A stretch of DNA of 64,000 nucleotides from the NCBI GenBank assembly GCA_015179045.1, contig WHUZ01000023.1, forward strand, positions 1 to 64,000, read 5' to 3'. The first letter of the stretch is position 1, and each line of letters begins with the position of its first letter. The position numbers were made by a program, and so were the translations under genes. Below the pieces are notes generated by a model that worked only from the letters and a program-made list of their open reading frames with translations, ran no database searches and was not told the origin of the DNA. Source of the DNA: Kalaharituber pfeilii (lineage: Eukaryota > Ascomycota > Pezizomycetes > Pezizales > Pezizaceae). Shown here piece after piece: positions 37,072-48,264 of this stretch.

Positions 37072-38421
37072 CGCGTCGTGCAAAACAAATATTGATCTAG
37101 TACTGTCGCTTGCACAAATGTTTCTTTGTATAATCTGTGAATGGTTGTGGATTCTCCGTCTGATCAAGGTTTCCTTTTCCTCTTTTTTTTTTTTTTTTTT
37201 TTTTTTCCCTGTGGTGAAAGTATCGTCTAATGAGACAGCTCAGGTTCGGTCCGTCTGATTTATAGCGTGCTAATAATCTGCAACTGCAATTCCTATAATA
37301 CTTTTGTTTGGTGCTTGAACCCTTGACTTTATACTTTTTAGCGCTGGATTCTGTCTTTTCTCGTTAAGAGTAGATTATAAATTTAAATAAGCTGGTCTTT
37401 ACATGCTCTGTTCTCAGGTCAATGACTTTTCGGTTCTTCTATCTTTGCCCCGTTAGTTAGTTATGGTTCTATTACCCGTTTGAGGGCCATTGCTTTTAAA
37501 TTAAGATCTATGTCGTTGCTACGGTTACATCATCTTCGGTGGGGTAATCATGGCAGTTGCAATATTCAACTTTACTTACAAGTATGACTTCCTGAGTTTA
37601 AAGTCTGCATCAAAGTTTATAACCTTAACAAAGCAGCTGACGGAAGTGCAACTCTAATGCACCTGCACAGTCAACTGAGTGTGATATGGACGGAGACTCT
37701 TGGTCAGTTCATTATAACAGATCATCCACAGTCCATTGACTTTGTGAGATATGTCATACCCCCACCCTCTCCAACGCACACTCGACCCCTACTATGATAG
37801 CCAAAACCAAGGCGCCAATCAGTTCCCCGTCACAAACTGAGTCATCAGGCCGTTCCTCCTCTGGGCTGCATTTCCTGTCATATATGTAGGGACGAAAGCC
37901 ACAGGCTAGTGCATACGCGAGACGCTGTTGCACTTCAGGCCAGGGATGGCCTGCTGCAGCGCATCATAATTAATTATCTGTTGGTGCTTCCTCTTACAAA
38001 ACTATAGAAATGGAAAATTCCTGTTGGCGATTGCTTAGATACTGTATCTCTAGCTAATGGAACGTCTCGATCTAACTACTATCAGAATACCACACCTGAA
38101 GCTGGCAAGCTGGCGCTCCGACGTGAAGCACCTCACCATTCGTCAGCATCCCTCAGTCGGGCATGACTTATCTCGACCTATTAACAGCCTATCTCGTTTG
38201 GCCCCGTTAGTGCAGCACTTGGGACAGGCTTGAGACTACTTCAGGCCCTTATTTCTTGCTGCCCCCGGCGCAGCCAGCACATAGACTTTTTTTCCTACCA
38301 AAAACTTAGTGTATTGAGAGGCCGATAAGATTGCGAGCAGTCCTAATCGCTGAACAATTGGAAGCGACTTGATTCAGTTATTCACATCCGGGACAACATT
38401 CGAGTACTAATATAGCTCAAG
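36174..38421. other. AT-rich intergenic spacer with long T runs
   Basis: About 2.2 kb. It contains a 47-T run at 37025–37071 and a 24-T run at 37183–37206. Otherwise AT-rich, without recognisable genes or RNA. The kinase 3' UTR and the promoter of the next gene should lie at its ends. Confidence 0.55.
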
Positions 38422-39921
38422 ATGACCAGCTACGGAACACCGCCAGAGTTTGTTAACGGCGACGGAATGCACCACAGTGGCCATCAAAATTATGGGCCAT
38501 ACGCAATGGACGGCCGCGACCGAAAGCCAACCTTCCCGCTGAGCAGGAGTGTAAGGCAGAAGGCCAGACGGTACGTACACTTTTCACTTTGATGATACCG
38601 GATTGGACCCTGCATACACACGTGGATATTTTTTTAGCAAGGTTTCTATGACCTAGAAGGAGCCGCGTGAGCTCATAAGCTGTTCTTCCAGGTGGCCGCT
38701 TGCGTTCCGGTTCATCAAAGGCGCGATTCATCATGGTTAGTGTTTCTCGTTTATGCTACCTCTTTAGTCCATTACTGCTAGTTTGAGTTTGAGTTAATTT
38801 ACCAATTTACGTCATACAGTTATTGTCATTCCCGTGCTATGTCATACTTTGATAACTTCCGCCATTGTTTATATCGATCAAGTCCAAGGAGTAAGGTTGC
38901 GAATACCATCCACTATCGTCCCGTCCTTATCAATCGTTGTCGGTATGATGTTGGTGTTTAGGAACAGCTCAAGCTATGATCGGTGCGTCAACTTAGACCC
39001 ATTAGCTCGCTTTGCCCGCGACGTGCACTCATTTAAGATCGCAGATTCTGGGGCGGTCGATGCAACCTACAAACGATAGTGACCTGCGTTCGAAACCTCG
39101 TCCGAGCATTTCTCGTCTGTGGCCCCAGTGACGATGATGCAGATAAAATAGAGAAAGACAAGGTTGTACGCGTGCTGATTGGGATGCTACATGCGCTAAA
39201 AAATCACTTGCGCGCAGAATGGGCTGTTGGAGGGATAAACTCTGTAGAATATGCAGGACTGCTACCGCGCGGATTACGTGGCAAAGAGGAGGAAGGAGTC
39301 GGTTTGTTTGTGGAATTGGCGTTCATTGTCGAGAGGTATATCAAGAGAGGGGTTGCAAAGGGTGCGTTCAATGCACCGCAGAGTTCAATGCTTTCAGGCC
39401 AGTTAAACTGTCTTCTGGACAGCTACGGACACATGGAGACGATCAAGTGAGTCTTGAAGCACTCTTTCTGAGCATTGGAGTTTGAACTAAGCTTACACTT
39501 CTATCATAGGTTGACCCCTATCCCCGTCTGCCATCAGTACGTTACACCACTGCTGTTGTCCTTCAATGTAACAGGCTAACACATCTTTTGTCAGAATCCA
39601 CCAGAAGCAGGTCCTTGCACTGTATTGCACGGTTCTTCCCTTTTGTTTGGTAGATGATTTGGGATGGCTGTCTATTCCAATCATCTGTTTGATTTGCTTC
39701 ACTCTTTATGGAATTGAAGGGTATGTTTGCCGGCATGTTATTACCCTCTAGTGAGTTGCAAATCTAACCCAACTTGCAACAGGATTGGAGAAGCATTGGA
39801 GGATCCATTTGGCAAGGACAAAAATGATATCAAGATGGAGGCTATTATTTCGGATTGCCAACAAGAGGTTCTGGTGCTTCTTGAAAGCTGGAGAAGGAAC
39901 GGAGAGGAGTATACGGTTTAA
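38422..39921 (+). CDS. Bestrophin-like anion channel (RFP-TM family)
   Basis: Seven exons, 38422–38570, 38692–38735, 38820–38982, 39045–39446, 39510–39536, 39595–39720 and 39783–39921, give 349 aa. Frame continuity across six introns (58–121 bp) supports the model; the fifth exon is only 27 nt. Family signatures: PSLSIVVGMMLVFRNSSSYDR followed across an intron by FWGGRCNLQTIVTCVRNL, LRAEW, TPIPVCHQIH, LALYCTVLPFCLVDDLGW, FTLYGIEGIGEALEDPFG and a final NDIKMEAII helix. Fungal, bacterial and plant members are multi-pass membrane proteins related to bestrophin chloride/bicarbonate channels. The GIGEALEDPFG stretch is the usual end of the membrane domain. The cellular membrane cannot be told from sequence. 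Confidence 0.88.
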
Positions 39922-40754
39922 ATTGGGCGCTTGGGTGCCCTAGCCATTTGTTTAAGATTTATCACGAACCATATTGTGTGTGGATGGAGCATGCGTTATG
40001 ACTTTTATTTCTGGGTTGTTTGTGGAAAAGTGGTTGTATACCTCTATTCAGCATTTCGCCCACGTTTGATTGAGTTATTTGGTTTACATATACCCCCTAG
40101 TTGTGTTCTATGCATATAGCTAGTATTGTTTGTGAACATGCGCAGCGTTCTGTACTCTCCTATATACTAAATTAAATAACTTTCACTCTGGGTTGTTGTA
40201 ATCGCGGTTCAAGTGATAATGTGAGAGATTCCTTTTCCAGCATAATACGTCATGTTACGCAACCAATTGCGATTGCTACCATCAGAACAACAGGCATGAG
40301 ACGAAGGCTGCATGACAACTAAACTATAACCAAAAGAAATAAATGGGTGCAACAATCGCAATACCCGTGCAACCATTTTAGTCATCAGCATCGGAGTTGC
40401 TGGGTGAATTTTGCATGGTCTCAAATAAAGCTCATGAACGGAAGCACCGGATCTAAGCCTCTGACGTCCTTTCCAAAACTATCCCTTTCTGACCTTAGCG
40501 AGCTACAAAGTTGCTGAACGGACGGGCCCCATTGCAGATTGTTGGTGGGAATGCGAATGAAGTCAGAGAGCGGTTACAGATCGGCTTGGGTTTAGCTTGC
40601 AAATGAGTCGCGGGTCCCTCGTTGTTGGCTCAGCAGAATTTAACGATAGGAGACGTGGCTTGCTTTTGCAAGACAGCACGGGCTACACGACTGGGACTCC
40701 ATACTACAAGATAGGCAAGCGGATTCAATTTGAATTGTTTTGGAATTGCGTGAG
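39922..40754. other. Intergenic spacer, no feature recognised
   Basis: About 0.8 kb between two plus-strand genes. The left half is AT-rich and should hold the bestrophin-like 3' UTR; the right half should hold the promoter of the next gene. Nothing else seen. Confidence 0.6.
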
Positions 40755-43280
40755 ATGCCGTTGATCGATTCTGTGAGGTCACGCTCGCCGCCGGAGGAAG
40801 TAGAGGTGATGGAGGTGGACGACCATCTTTTGGACGCGGGGCAGATGGAGGAGGTTAAAGAATTGGAGAGATTGAATGGGTCAATAGATGGGGTGCATGT
40901 TGAAGGCGAGGAGAAGGGTGGGGAAGTTTCAAGCTCCGGCACGTCGACAGAGGAATTGGGGCTTGAGGTTGGAGGCGATCAGAATGCTGAAGGGCGACAT
41001 ATTGGTAGCGGTGATGGAAATGCCGAAAGAGGTGGTGGTGAGGTGGGTGTCATTAGTTACAATTCCGGGCAAACAGATGTGGACGGCACAGTAAACGCCG
41101 AGCACAAGGTTATGCCCACTCTCACTCCCACACCCACCGTCACCGCTGCCAGCCAGCCGGCTCACGCACCGGCGTCAACGATGACTCCGCAAACGGATAA
41201 ACTCAGTCAAACGCGCAAGTGGAAGGAGCTACAGCGGCGGATGGATGTATATAAAGAAGTGATGGAGGACACGACGCGGGCGTTGCTTGAGGCGGTGTAT
41301 AGGTTCCAGGATGCGTCGAAAATGTGGAGGGGGCTGCAGAGGGCATTTAGAGAGGCGGGGGAGGAGGCGGGGATTAGGGTGGATGTGGAGCAGAGTGCTG
41401 AGAATGGGACTCGTGGTGGGGAAAGTGTGGAGAGGGAGAGGGTGTCAACGGCTACGAGGGGGAGGGGAAGGGGGAGAGGGAGAGGGAGAGGAAGAGGGAG
41501 AGGGAGAGGCAGAGGACGTGGGAGGGGGAGTGGGATGACGGGTGCCAGGGCGGTGAAGAGGGAGGACTCACCGGCGTCGATGGAAGTGTATTATGATGTT
41601 TCGGATGAAGAGTCACAGGTAGCAGCAGCGGATGTGGATGGAATTATGAATGATACGGATGAGGGTGATAAAATGAGGAGTGGCCTTCTGCCTCAGCGAG
41701 CATGGTCACCCCGGAGCCCTAGCAGCACCGTCGAAGTTATCGGCGCAAATGTCAATAACAGCAACAATTCACGGCCAATCGAGAGAGAAGCTGCATCACC
41801 TACGCCAAGCAAGAAGATATCAGCAACTCCGGCGGTTGATGCAATGGAGAACTCGCGGGTGCTCTCACGATTCAAACGATTAAAATCCGTAGCGCCTGCT
41901 GTGGCTCGAACAAAAGGGCAGCTCTTAGGCCCTTTCGTACTTGAGACTCCTCCCCCACCAGGAGTGCAGCAGAGTCAGGTCTCCCCAGCGCAGACGGTAA
42001 CCCGCCCACGGCATACTGCAGTTCGCGGTCGCGGGCGAGGAGTCCCTGTTGCACGGAGAAGCAAGCCACTTGGATTCGGTCGAGGAGGATTAAATCGAGA
42101 AAGCTCCCACATAGGTAGTTCCTATCGTGAGGACTACCGCGATGACAATAAAGACGGCCCTACAGCCGCAGATTCCCGCTCCTCCTCGCCTGATCTCGTG
42201 ATCAAAGGAGAGACCATCCGCCGTCCTGCGTCTCCCAACTCCTTCTCCGGCGCCACTTCTGCGTTTACATATCCCTCCAACACCTGCCCCTCCTACCCCG
42301 CCACTCAGTATGCTCCTGGTCGTGAACCCCTACGCAGGGTCGACATGCGCGAACCCGCCACCATCACCAAGTATCTAACCGGCAAAGAAGCCCTTGCACT
42401 GCTCCCACTGTCTCCTCACCCTTACCCTGGCGTGCCCCATGCACCAGAAGCATTTTCCAGGCATGTCATCAGTGCCGTTCTTGGCGGTAGCACCCAAAAC
42501 ACGTTTTGCCAGCCCGACATGCGCAAGCCTAGGCAGTATGCCGTCCCGGGATACTGGTGTGTGAAACCGGCCCTGAACCCGAATTTACCGGTGCACCCGA
42601 TGGGAAATGCGGTGCTGCATGTGCTTAGTAGTGAGGTGGGGAGACTGGGGCAGGACTATCCGTTGTTTATCAGACGTGGGGCAAATGAGTGGTTGTATTA
42701 CGGGACATATCATACTGAGGGGTACTATTATCTTGCGAGGAAAGGGTGGATTGCGGAGTGGGATGAGAATGATCGAGAGACATGGGCGTCGCATATTATG
42801 GAGAAGAAGTGGGGAAGGGAGATGATGATGAGGGGAGGTGTGATTACTGGTGTTGGTGGCGGTGGTGGCGAGGAGGAGGATGTGGGAAGAGTGCGGGAGC
42901 TTCTAGAGAGGGAAGACGATGTGCATCCGCAGATTAGGTTGATTTTGATGTTAATGAGACCGAAGCTGTGGGATGAGAAGTTGTATGAGATGTTGGTGAG
43001 GAAAAGGAGGGAGGCGGAGAGTGAGGAAGAGGAAGCTGGGGGAAGGGGGGTTAAGAGAAGGAGGCTGAGGAGTGAGAAGAGTGAGGACGAAGAGGAGGGG
43101 AAGGGAGAGGGAGGAGAGAGAGGCGAAAGGGGTGAAAACAATGAGGAGGATAGTGATGTTGTAGTGTCAGACTTGGTGCAGCCGAGTGGGGGGAAGAGGA
43201 GGTGGGGGAGTAGTGGGGTCCCAGGCGGGGCAGGGTATATAGGGTGGGGAAAAGTGAGAGATGAGGATTATTACCCATGA
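40755..43280 (+). CDS. DUF6697-like protein with Arg-Gly tract
   Basis: A single uninterrupted exon of 841 codons from the first in-frame ATG; a TTG lies just upstream, and an ATG at 40809 is an alternative start. The N-terminal 200 residues are acidic. A helical segment (KLSQTRKWKELQRRMDVYKEV) follows, then a pure Arg-Gly tract of about 22 residues near 240 encoded by a purine-rich repeat. Further on are Ser/Pro-rich parts with RGRGRGV, and a globular part from about residue 545 (YLTGKEALALLPLSPHPYPG, HVISAVLGGSTQNTF, PGYWCVKPALNPNLPVHPMG, LFIRRGANEWLYYGTYH). That part resembles DUF6697, common in fungal proteins of unknown function, by my reading only. The C-terminus is highly charged Glu/Arg. 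RG tracts commonly bind RNA or are Arg-methylated. Lack of introns contrasts with its neighbours. Confidence 0.65.
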   Translation: MPLIDSVRSRSPPEEVEVMEVDDHLLDAGQMEEVKELERLNGSIDGVHVEGEEKGGEVSSSGTSTEELGLEVGGDQNAEGRHIGSGDGNAERGGGEVGVISYNSGQTDVDGTVNAEHKVMPTLTPTPTVTAASQPAHAPASTMTPQTDKLSQTRKWKELQRRMDVYKEVMEDTTRALLEAVYRFQDASKMWRGLQRAFREAGEEAGIRVDVEQSAENGTRGGESVERERVSTATRGRGRGRGRGRGRGRGRGRGRGRGSGMTGARAVKREDSPASMEVYYDVSDEESQVAAADVDGIMNDTDEGDKMRSGLLPQRAWSPRSPSSTVEVIGANVNNSNNSRPIEREAASPTPSKKISATPAVDAMENSRVLSRFKRLKSVAPAVARTKGQLLGPFVLETPPPPGVQQSQVSPAQTVTRPRHTAVRGRGRGVPVARRSKPLGFGRGGLNRESSHIGSSYREDYRDDNKDGPTAADSRSSSPDLVIKGETIRRPASPNSFSGATSAFTYPSNTCPSYPATQYAPGREPLRRVDMREPATITKYLTGKEALALLPLSPHPYPGVPHAPEAFSRHVISAVLGGSTQNTFCQPDMRKPRQYAVPGYWCVKPALNPNLPVHPMGNAVLHVLSSEVGRLGQDYPLFIRRGANEWLYYGTYHTEGYYYLARKGWIAEWDENDRETWASHIMEKKWGREMMMRGGVITGVGGGGGEEEDVGRVRELLEREDDVHPQIRLILMLMRPKLWDEKLYEMLVRKRREAESEEEEAGGRGVKRRRLRSEKSEDEEEGKGEGGERGERGENNEEDSDVVVSDLVQPSGGKRRWGSSGVPGGAGYIGWGKVRDEDYYP

Positions 43281-45535
43281 ATTCGTTCTTGTGTATATTT
43301 TTTTCTCTTTTTTTCTGTTCTATTTCCCTTATTTTTAACCGCTTTACTTCTCCATTAGGATGTATTTAATTCTTAGCATAATGTGTGAAATCGGGTGGTT
43401 TCTGTTGTTTACCGCAGAGAGTGAACGAGGGAAGATAGTTAGAATCGAGAAATGAACGAAGGATTGATTTTCGAATCAAACCTCTAACACTGATGAAATA
43501 AACGTTCACTGAATGACCAAAGCTGAAATGAGTGTGCCGTTGTAGTATAGATATTATGATATCTACACAGCATGTGACATCTATGTTCTTTTTCTGTGGA
43601 TACTTGATTTGCAATTTGTATACACCGTCTAAACAGTCATTTCTTTCTTTCAACAAGATCAGGGAGGGGAATGGGATTGACATTATATTAGGAGGGGGAG
43701 GGGAATGGGATTATTTACCTTCTCTAAGGCCATTTTTCTTCGGCCTGCACCAGTTCAGGGTAACATGACTATGACACTAGTAACCAATCTGATGCCAATC
43801 TTCACAAACCCACACGGCCCCATTTAGTACACAAGGTAAAGTACCCTCGCAGCCGTTTAATATCGCTGTGTCATTTTTTCCAAATGGCATCCACTGTAGA
43901 TGTTATTATGATAGCAAGTGAATATGTTTACTTCGGAACGTTTTCTCTCCATGACACTAACCGTATGAGAGAGCAAAATGCAAAATAGTAATGGAACAAA
44001 GGACAAAAGGCAATGTTAATTGGAGGTGTGCTATTATTAGGGTAGTCAGAATGAATCGATCCTGGGCCAGCATGTGACGACGATAGAGATAGGAATGACT
44101 TAGTAGGTACAGATACAAGCAGGGTTGGTACGAATCGATCTGCATCGTTTCCGCCATGACCGAATCTCGCTTTTTTTTTGAAGTGACGTCAGAAAACGGG
44201 AGTTACGAATCTTATCTGTAACAGTGGCGCGGCTAATCATGAGGCTTATCGCGCGGCCAGAAAGATGAGGAAATGCATTTACAGTCAGAAAATGTTTGTT
44301 TGGCAGCAGATCACGTGGGAGAAATCGGACTGATGCAAAATTTACAGGACGATGGAGAAGTGACCTTGTAGTGCGTCACTAAAGATGCTGTCGTCGCGAA
44401 CGAAGGAAAAAATTAAGTGTGTCCTTGGGTAGCTTGGGTGTTTTCCTCCCTTTTTTTTGGCAGTGGCTGTACATACGTAGAACTTGCCCAGTCTCGTCAA
44501 TTCCTTTCAAGTGCATTAACGGTCCTGATCTATGCAGTAGGCCTGTCATGTGCCGAGAACTCCGTTCTACGAGATACTTCGGCAAGTAGTAATGAGATCC
44601 AAGCGCAACCTATAAAATTTAAGAACGTAGATTCAAAAATGAATTTGAGTATATCAAACCGCATGACCAAAAGCCAAATATTTAAGTACGAACACGAAAA
44701 ATGAAGTAAGAACAGAGAAAAAGATAGTCCCGTCGAAAGAGAAGAAAAGAAAGAAAGTTCCAAAAGGTAAAGACTAGTTAAACCGCAAGGATTAGACACA
44801 ATAGAGAAACGAAGGAAAAGAATCAAGACAGAAGAGTACCAGGCCAACCAGCAACATACATATGGTATAGCACCAACACCAGCAGGATCATATTATACTT
44901 CTTTTCCTTTCATTGCTTGTTATATATTCCGCATAATTAATCAGGAACACATTCAGGCGGTCGGAGAGGACGAAAGCAGTAGGCAACAGTAGAAACAAAA
45001 AGAAAACAGAAAAATAAAAATACGATGACAATATACTAGGCCATAAGGCTTGAAGAGGGAAACGCAAGAAGGGCAATGAGGGGAATAAATAGATAAGAGA
45101 ACAAAGATATATAAGAACAAAAAAAAAAAAAAAGAGTAAATAAACGTAGGAAACTAAAGAAAAAAAGGTGCAGTTCCCAAACACAGATGAAATTCCCTAT
45201 AAAGCACCTGCAAGATGTGCATTCAAGTCGTCAACCTATCTCGTAAAGTCCGATTTGCTGGCATATTGCAGGCGAGAAGAATCAATCTCGTTGCCCATCC
45301 ATCCCAATTCTCTCAAACTCAAATTACTAACGCGACGCCTTGTCATCTGCTCCAAAAGAAATAAAGGAACAGTAAAGGAAAGAAAAGAATGAAAATGGGG
45401 AAAAAGAGGGGAAAAAAAAAAAAAAAAAAAAAGAATCACCCCAGTTACCATAAACACCAAATCATTCTTTTCCGCTTTTACCATAGATCCAATCCTTTTC
45501 CGCCGTCATTCACGTGGTTTTTATCCCACTACGGA
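43281..45535. other. Convergent AT-rich spacer
   Basis: About 2.25 kb between the stops of the DUF6697-like gene and the G-beta gene. AT-rich with A runs at about 45120–45133 and 45413–45431 and purine-rich stretches. An AGGGGAATGGGATT word is repeated near 43664 and 43699. No gene recognised. Confidence 0.55.
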
Positions 45536-46835
45536 TTACCATGCCCATATTTTCAGCTGAAATGAGCGTTAGTATGCAGATGAAGTGAACGTTCAATAAG
45601 GAACTACGTACCAAGGAATCCCAGGAACCAGTACATAAACTGATTCCATCATTGCTAACACCAAGGCAGCTGACGCGGTTGTCATGCCCACTTAATACTC
45701 CTACTTTGTCACCTCGTAATACATCCCAAACCTAGTCCCAATTTAGTTTCCTTTGCTTAAAGACTATGCGGGCTTAATGAGAGGATGATATTGCCTTCAC
45801 TGACCTTGCATTCAAAGTCGTCATAACCTGCAAAGAGAAGGCGACCTGAAACCGAGAATGCCACAGACGTGATTCCGCAAAGGATTTGCTCGGACTGTTA
45901 AACATATGTTAATTAACTTCACTTCATCAAACTGAAACAATAAATGAGGGTCACATACGGAATATTGATTCAGCTCCCGATCGGCACGAATATCAAAGAG
46001 TCGGCATGTTGCATCATCCGATCCGGTACCAAATGCATTTCCGTCAGGGAAAAATTGGACAGCATTGATATCGGACTCGTGCCCAGCAAATGTTTGAACT
46101 GCCTTCCCTGTGCGGATATCCCAAAGTTTGGCAAATGCATCACAAGCTCCAGAGACAAATATATTTTGGTTAGTGGGGTTGATGCTAAGACTCATTACAT
46201 CACCCAAATGGTCTGAGAATTCCGTAGTTTTGGCTCCAGTTTCAATGTCCCAGAGCAAACATGTCATATCACCCGAGGACGTTAAGATTTTTCTGTCGTT
46301 GATGAATCGGCAGCACGACAGATAACCGGAATGGCCAGAAAGCTCTCGAGCGACCCGTGTTGGCCCATCGCGAGAGGAGAGGTTGTAGACACTGCAGATA
46401 TTGTCCAAACCACCACATGCGACGAAGTTCCCGCTTGGCGCATATGCGCAAGTCATAACCCATGAGGATCTCAAAGGTATAGCATGAACCTTATTTGTAG
46501 TGTAGGCATCCCAGATGATAAGTTTCCCATCCTGCGAAGCAGAGACCAGATGCCGGCGGTCGGTCGACCAGTGCATTGCGTAGATCTTCGCCAAATGCCC
46601 CTTCAGCGTCCTCCGTACCTTCATACCAATGCGGGGAAGGGGATCAAGGGTATCTCTTGCAATCTGCCTCACTTCACCATCAGGTCAGCATGAGCTAGAA
46701 CAGTGATATGCTTTCTGGAATAAAACACGTACATTCCGCATCTGCCATTTCGTCCTTTTTCCTTTTTATTCTTTCCTTGAGGTTTTCTGCCTCGCGTCTG
46801 GCAGCAGCAATTTTATCCTGGATATCTGTCGACAT
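45536..46835 (-). CDS. Heterotrimeric G-protein beta subunit
   Basis: Five exons on the minus strand: 46733–46835, 45959–46671, 45805–45894, 45612–45731, 45536–45556, giving 348 aa, normal for the family. The N-terminal coiled coil ([20 protein letters not shown]) that pairs with G-gamma is followed by seven WD blades, for example [68 protein letters not shown] and DFECKVWDV, ending SWDSLLKIWAW. The last exon is only 21 nt (LKIWAW and stop). The protein transmits pheromone, nutrient and developmental signals from receptors at the plasma membrane and is the orthologue of SfaD/GNB-1 in other filamentous fungi. Introns of 55–73 bp all have canonical sites. Confidence 0.95.
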
Positions 46836-48264
46836 TGTAAATATAAGACTGATTCGACTCGACTAGCGACGTCTGAAAATCGTGTTCTTCTATGAAGGTA
46901 GTTGGTTGCGATAGATGGCGGAAGACGTGTCGTAGGGGATGATGAAGGGATTTGTACGTGATTTCGGCTGAAGTGCTGATAGACTGATGAGCGGTATTTT
47001 GTCACGGGGAACTAGAAAATGCGAAATGAATAGTGACGTTGACTAGAAGAAAGGGGTGCTTTGTTCGGTGGAGCTGTTGCTTGGATACGCCAATAAAGGC
47101 CGAACCGAGAACTCAACCAGACTACCGAGAAATTGCGGGCACAAGGAACTGCCTGAGGCCAATGGCCGCCACGTCTAACTGGGATGTGCTTCAGCCGAGC
47201 GACAGAACAAGAACGGACAAGAACGGACAAGAACGGAGAAGCAAGCAAAGCAACGAGATTCCGAAGCCAGCACAATCGAGCAAATCGATGCCGGCAAGTG
47301 GGCTTTATCTTACTTTCGTTTTTTTTTTTTTTTGTGGATGGGGGGAACGGTGGGGGGGGGTGGAGGGGAGTTTGTCGAGCGGAGGAAGGATGCAAATGGT
47401 GGGAAGGGGTGGGAAAGGGCAGTAGGAATTGGGGGGAAGGGAAGGTGAGGTTATGGGGGGGGTGCAAGGCAGCAGGGCGATGGCGGCTCGTTAGGGGCGG
47501 ACCTACTGCTAGGCACCCCGGCGCCATTATTCAACCTTACTCTTGCAGCTGGGGGCAGGGGAGAAGGGGGAGGGGAGAGGGGGGAGAGGGGGGAGGGAGG
47601 AGAGGGGAGGGGAGACTTCCTGCTGCCTGCGCCGTCTCACAGAGGCTTCGCCATGAGGGGCGAGCCTGGGGGCAATTTGGGGATGGCGCCGAGGAGGGCC
47701 CACTGCGGCGGCCGCACGCCCAGCCCTGCAAGACGCATCCGTGCAGGCAGCGAGGCGCATCAGAGACAGCGAGGTCCGATGGGGCTAGAGAAGCTCTGCT
47801 CTGCTCAGCTCTGCTCTGCTCTGCTCTGCTCTGCTCTGCTCTACTCTGCTCTGCTCTGCTCTACTCTGCTCTGCTCTGCTCTTAGCTGGGCGTGCGGAGA
47901 GTGGATCCCGCTGGCTGCCCCCCAGTGCCATCTCTCTTGCGCTCGAGTCGATTAGGTGCGCAGCAAGTACGGGGTACATCTTACGCCCGGCATCCTGCTG
48001 AGCAGCGCTGGCACCTGGGAGATACAAGTACGCACCCAGGATGGCCAGACGCAGCAAAGGCTCCCCCCTTTCCTTGCTGGCCGACCGCTGCTGCGTTTCT
48101 TGCAAGATTCGTGCCCCCATCCAAAATCACATTTCAGCACCCTCTTCTGCCCCTGCGGCTACACGCAGCATGCGAGCACAAGGGGATGTATGCTCTCCCA
48201 TCGAGCTTCGGTATATCGTGCAACATAGGTATATATCTGACCAAGGAGACGGATGACCTCGAGC
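46836..48264. other. Upstream region of G-beta and GC-rich repeats
   Basis: The first few hundred bases should be the G-beta promoter and 5' UTR. Then follow a G-rich purine tract (GGGGAGAGG-type, about 47340–47620) and the pentanucleotide array at 47794–47882. Open frames here run through these low-complexity tracts in several phases on both strands, so they are not accepted as genes. Confidence 0.55.
47794..47882. repeat. (CTCTG)n pentanucleotide microsatellite
   Basis: About seventeen CTCTG units with interspersed CTCTA and CTCAG variants. The unit length is not a multiple of three, so all frames stay open through it, explaining the repetitive Leu/Cys/Ser open frames. It lies in a GC-rich block between the G-beta promoter and the 1.39-kb inverted-repeat element. 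Confidence 0.92.

Noticed and set aside
42585..43141. Antisense open frames opposite the DUF6697-like gene
   Set aside because: They mirror the Glu/Arg/Gly-rich sense codons as Ser/Pro/Leu runs and have no independent support.
47184..47955. Long frames across the pentanucleotide and G-rich tracts, including one of 233 codons
   Set aside because: A 5-bp repeat leaves all frames open; the peptides are pure repeat translations.
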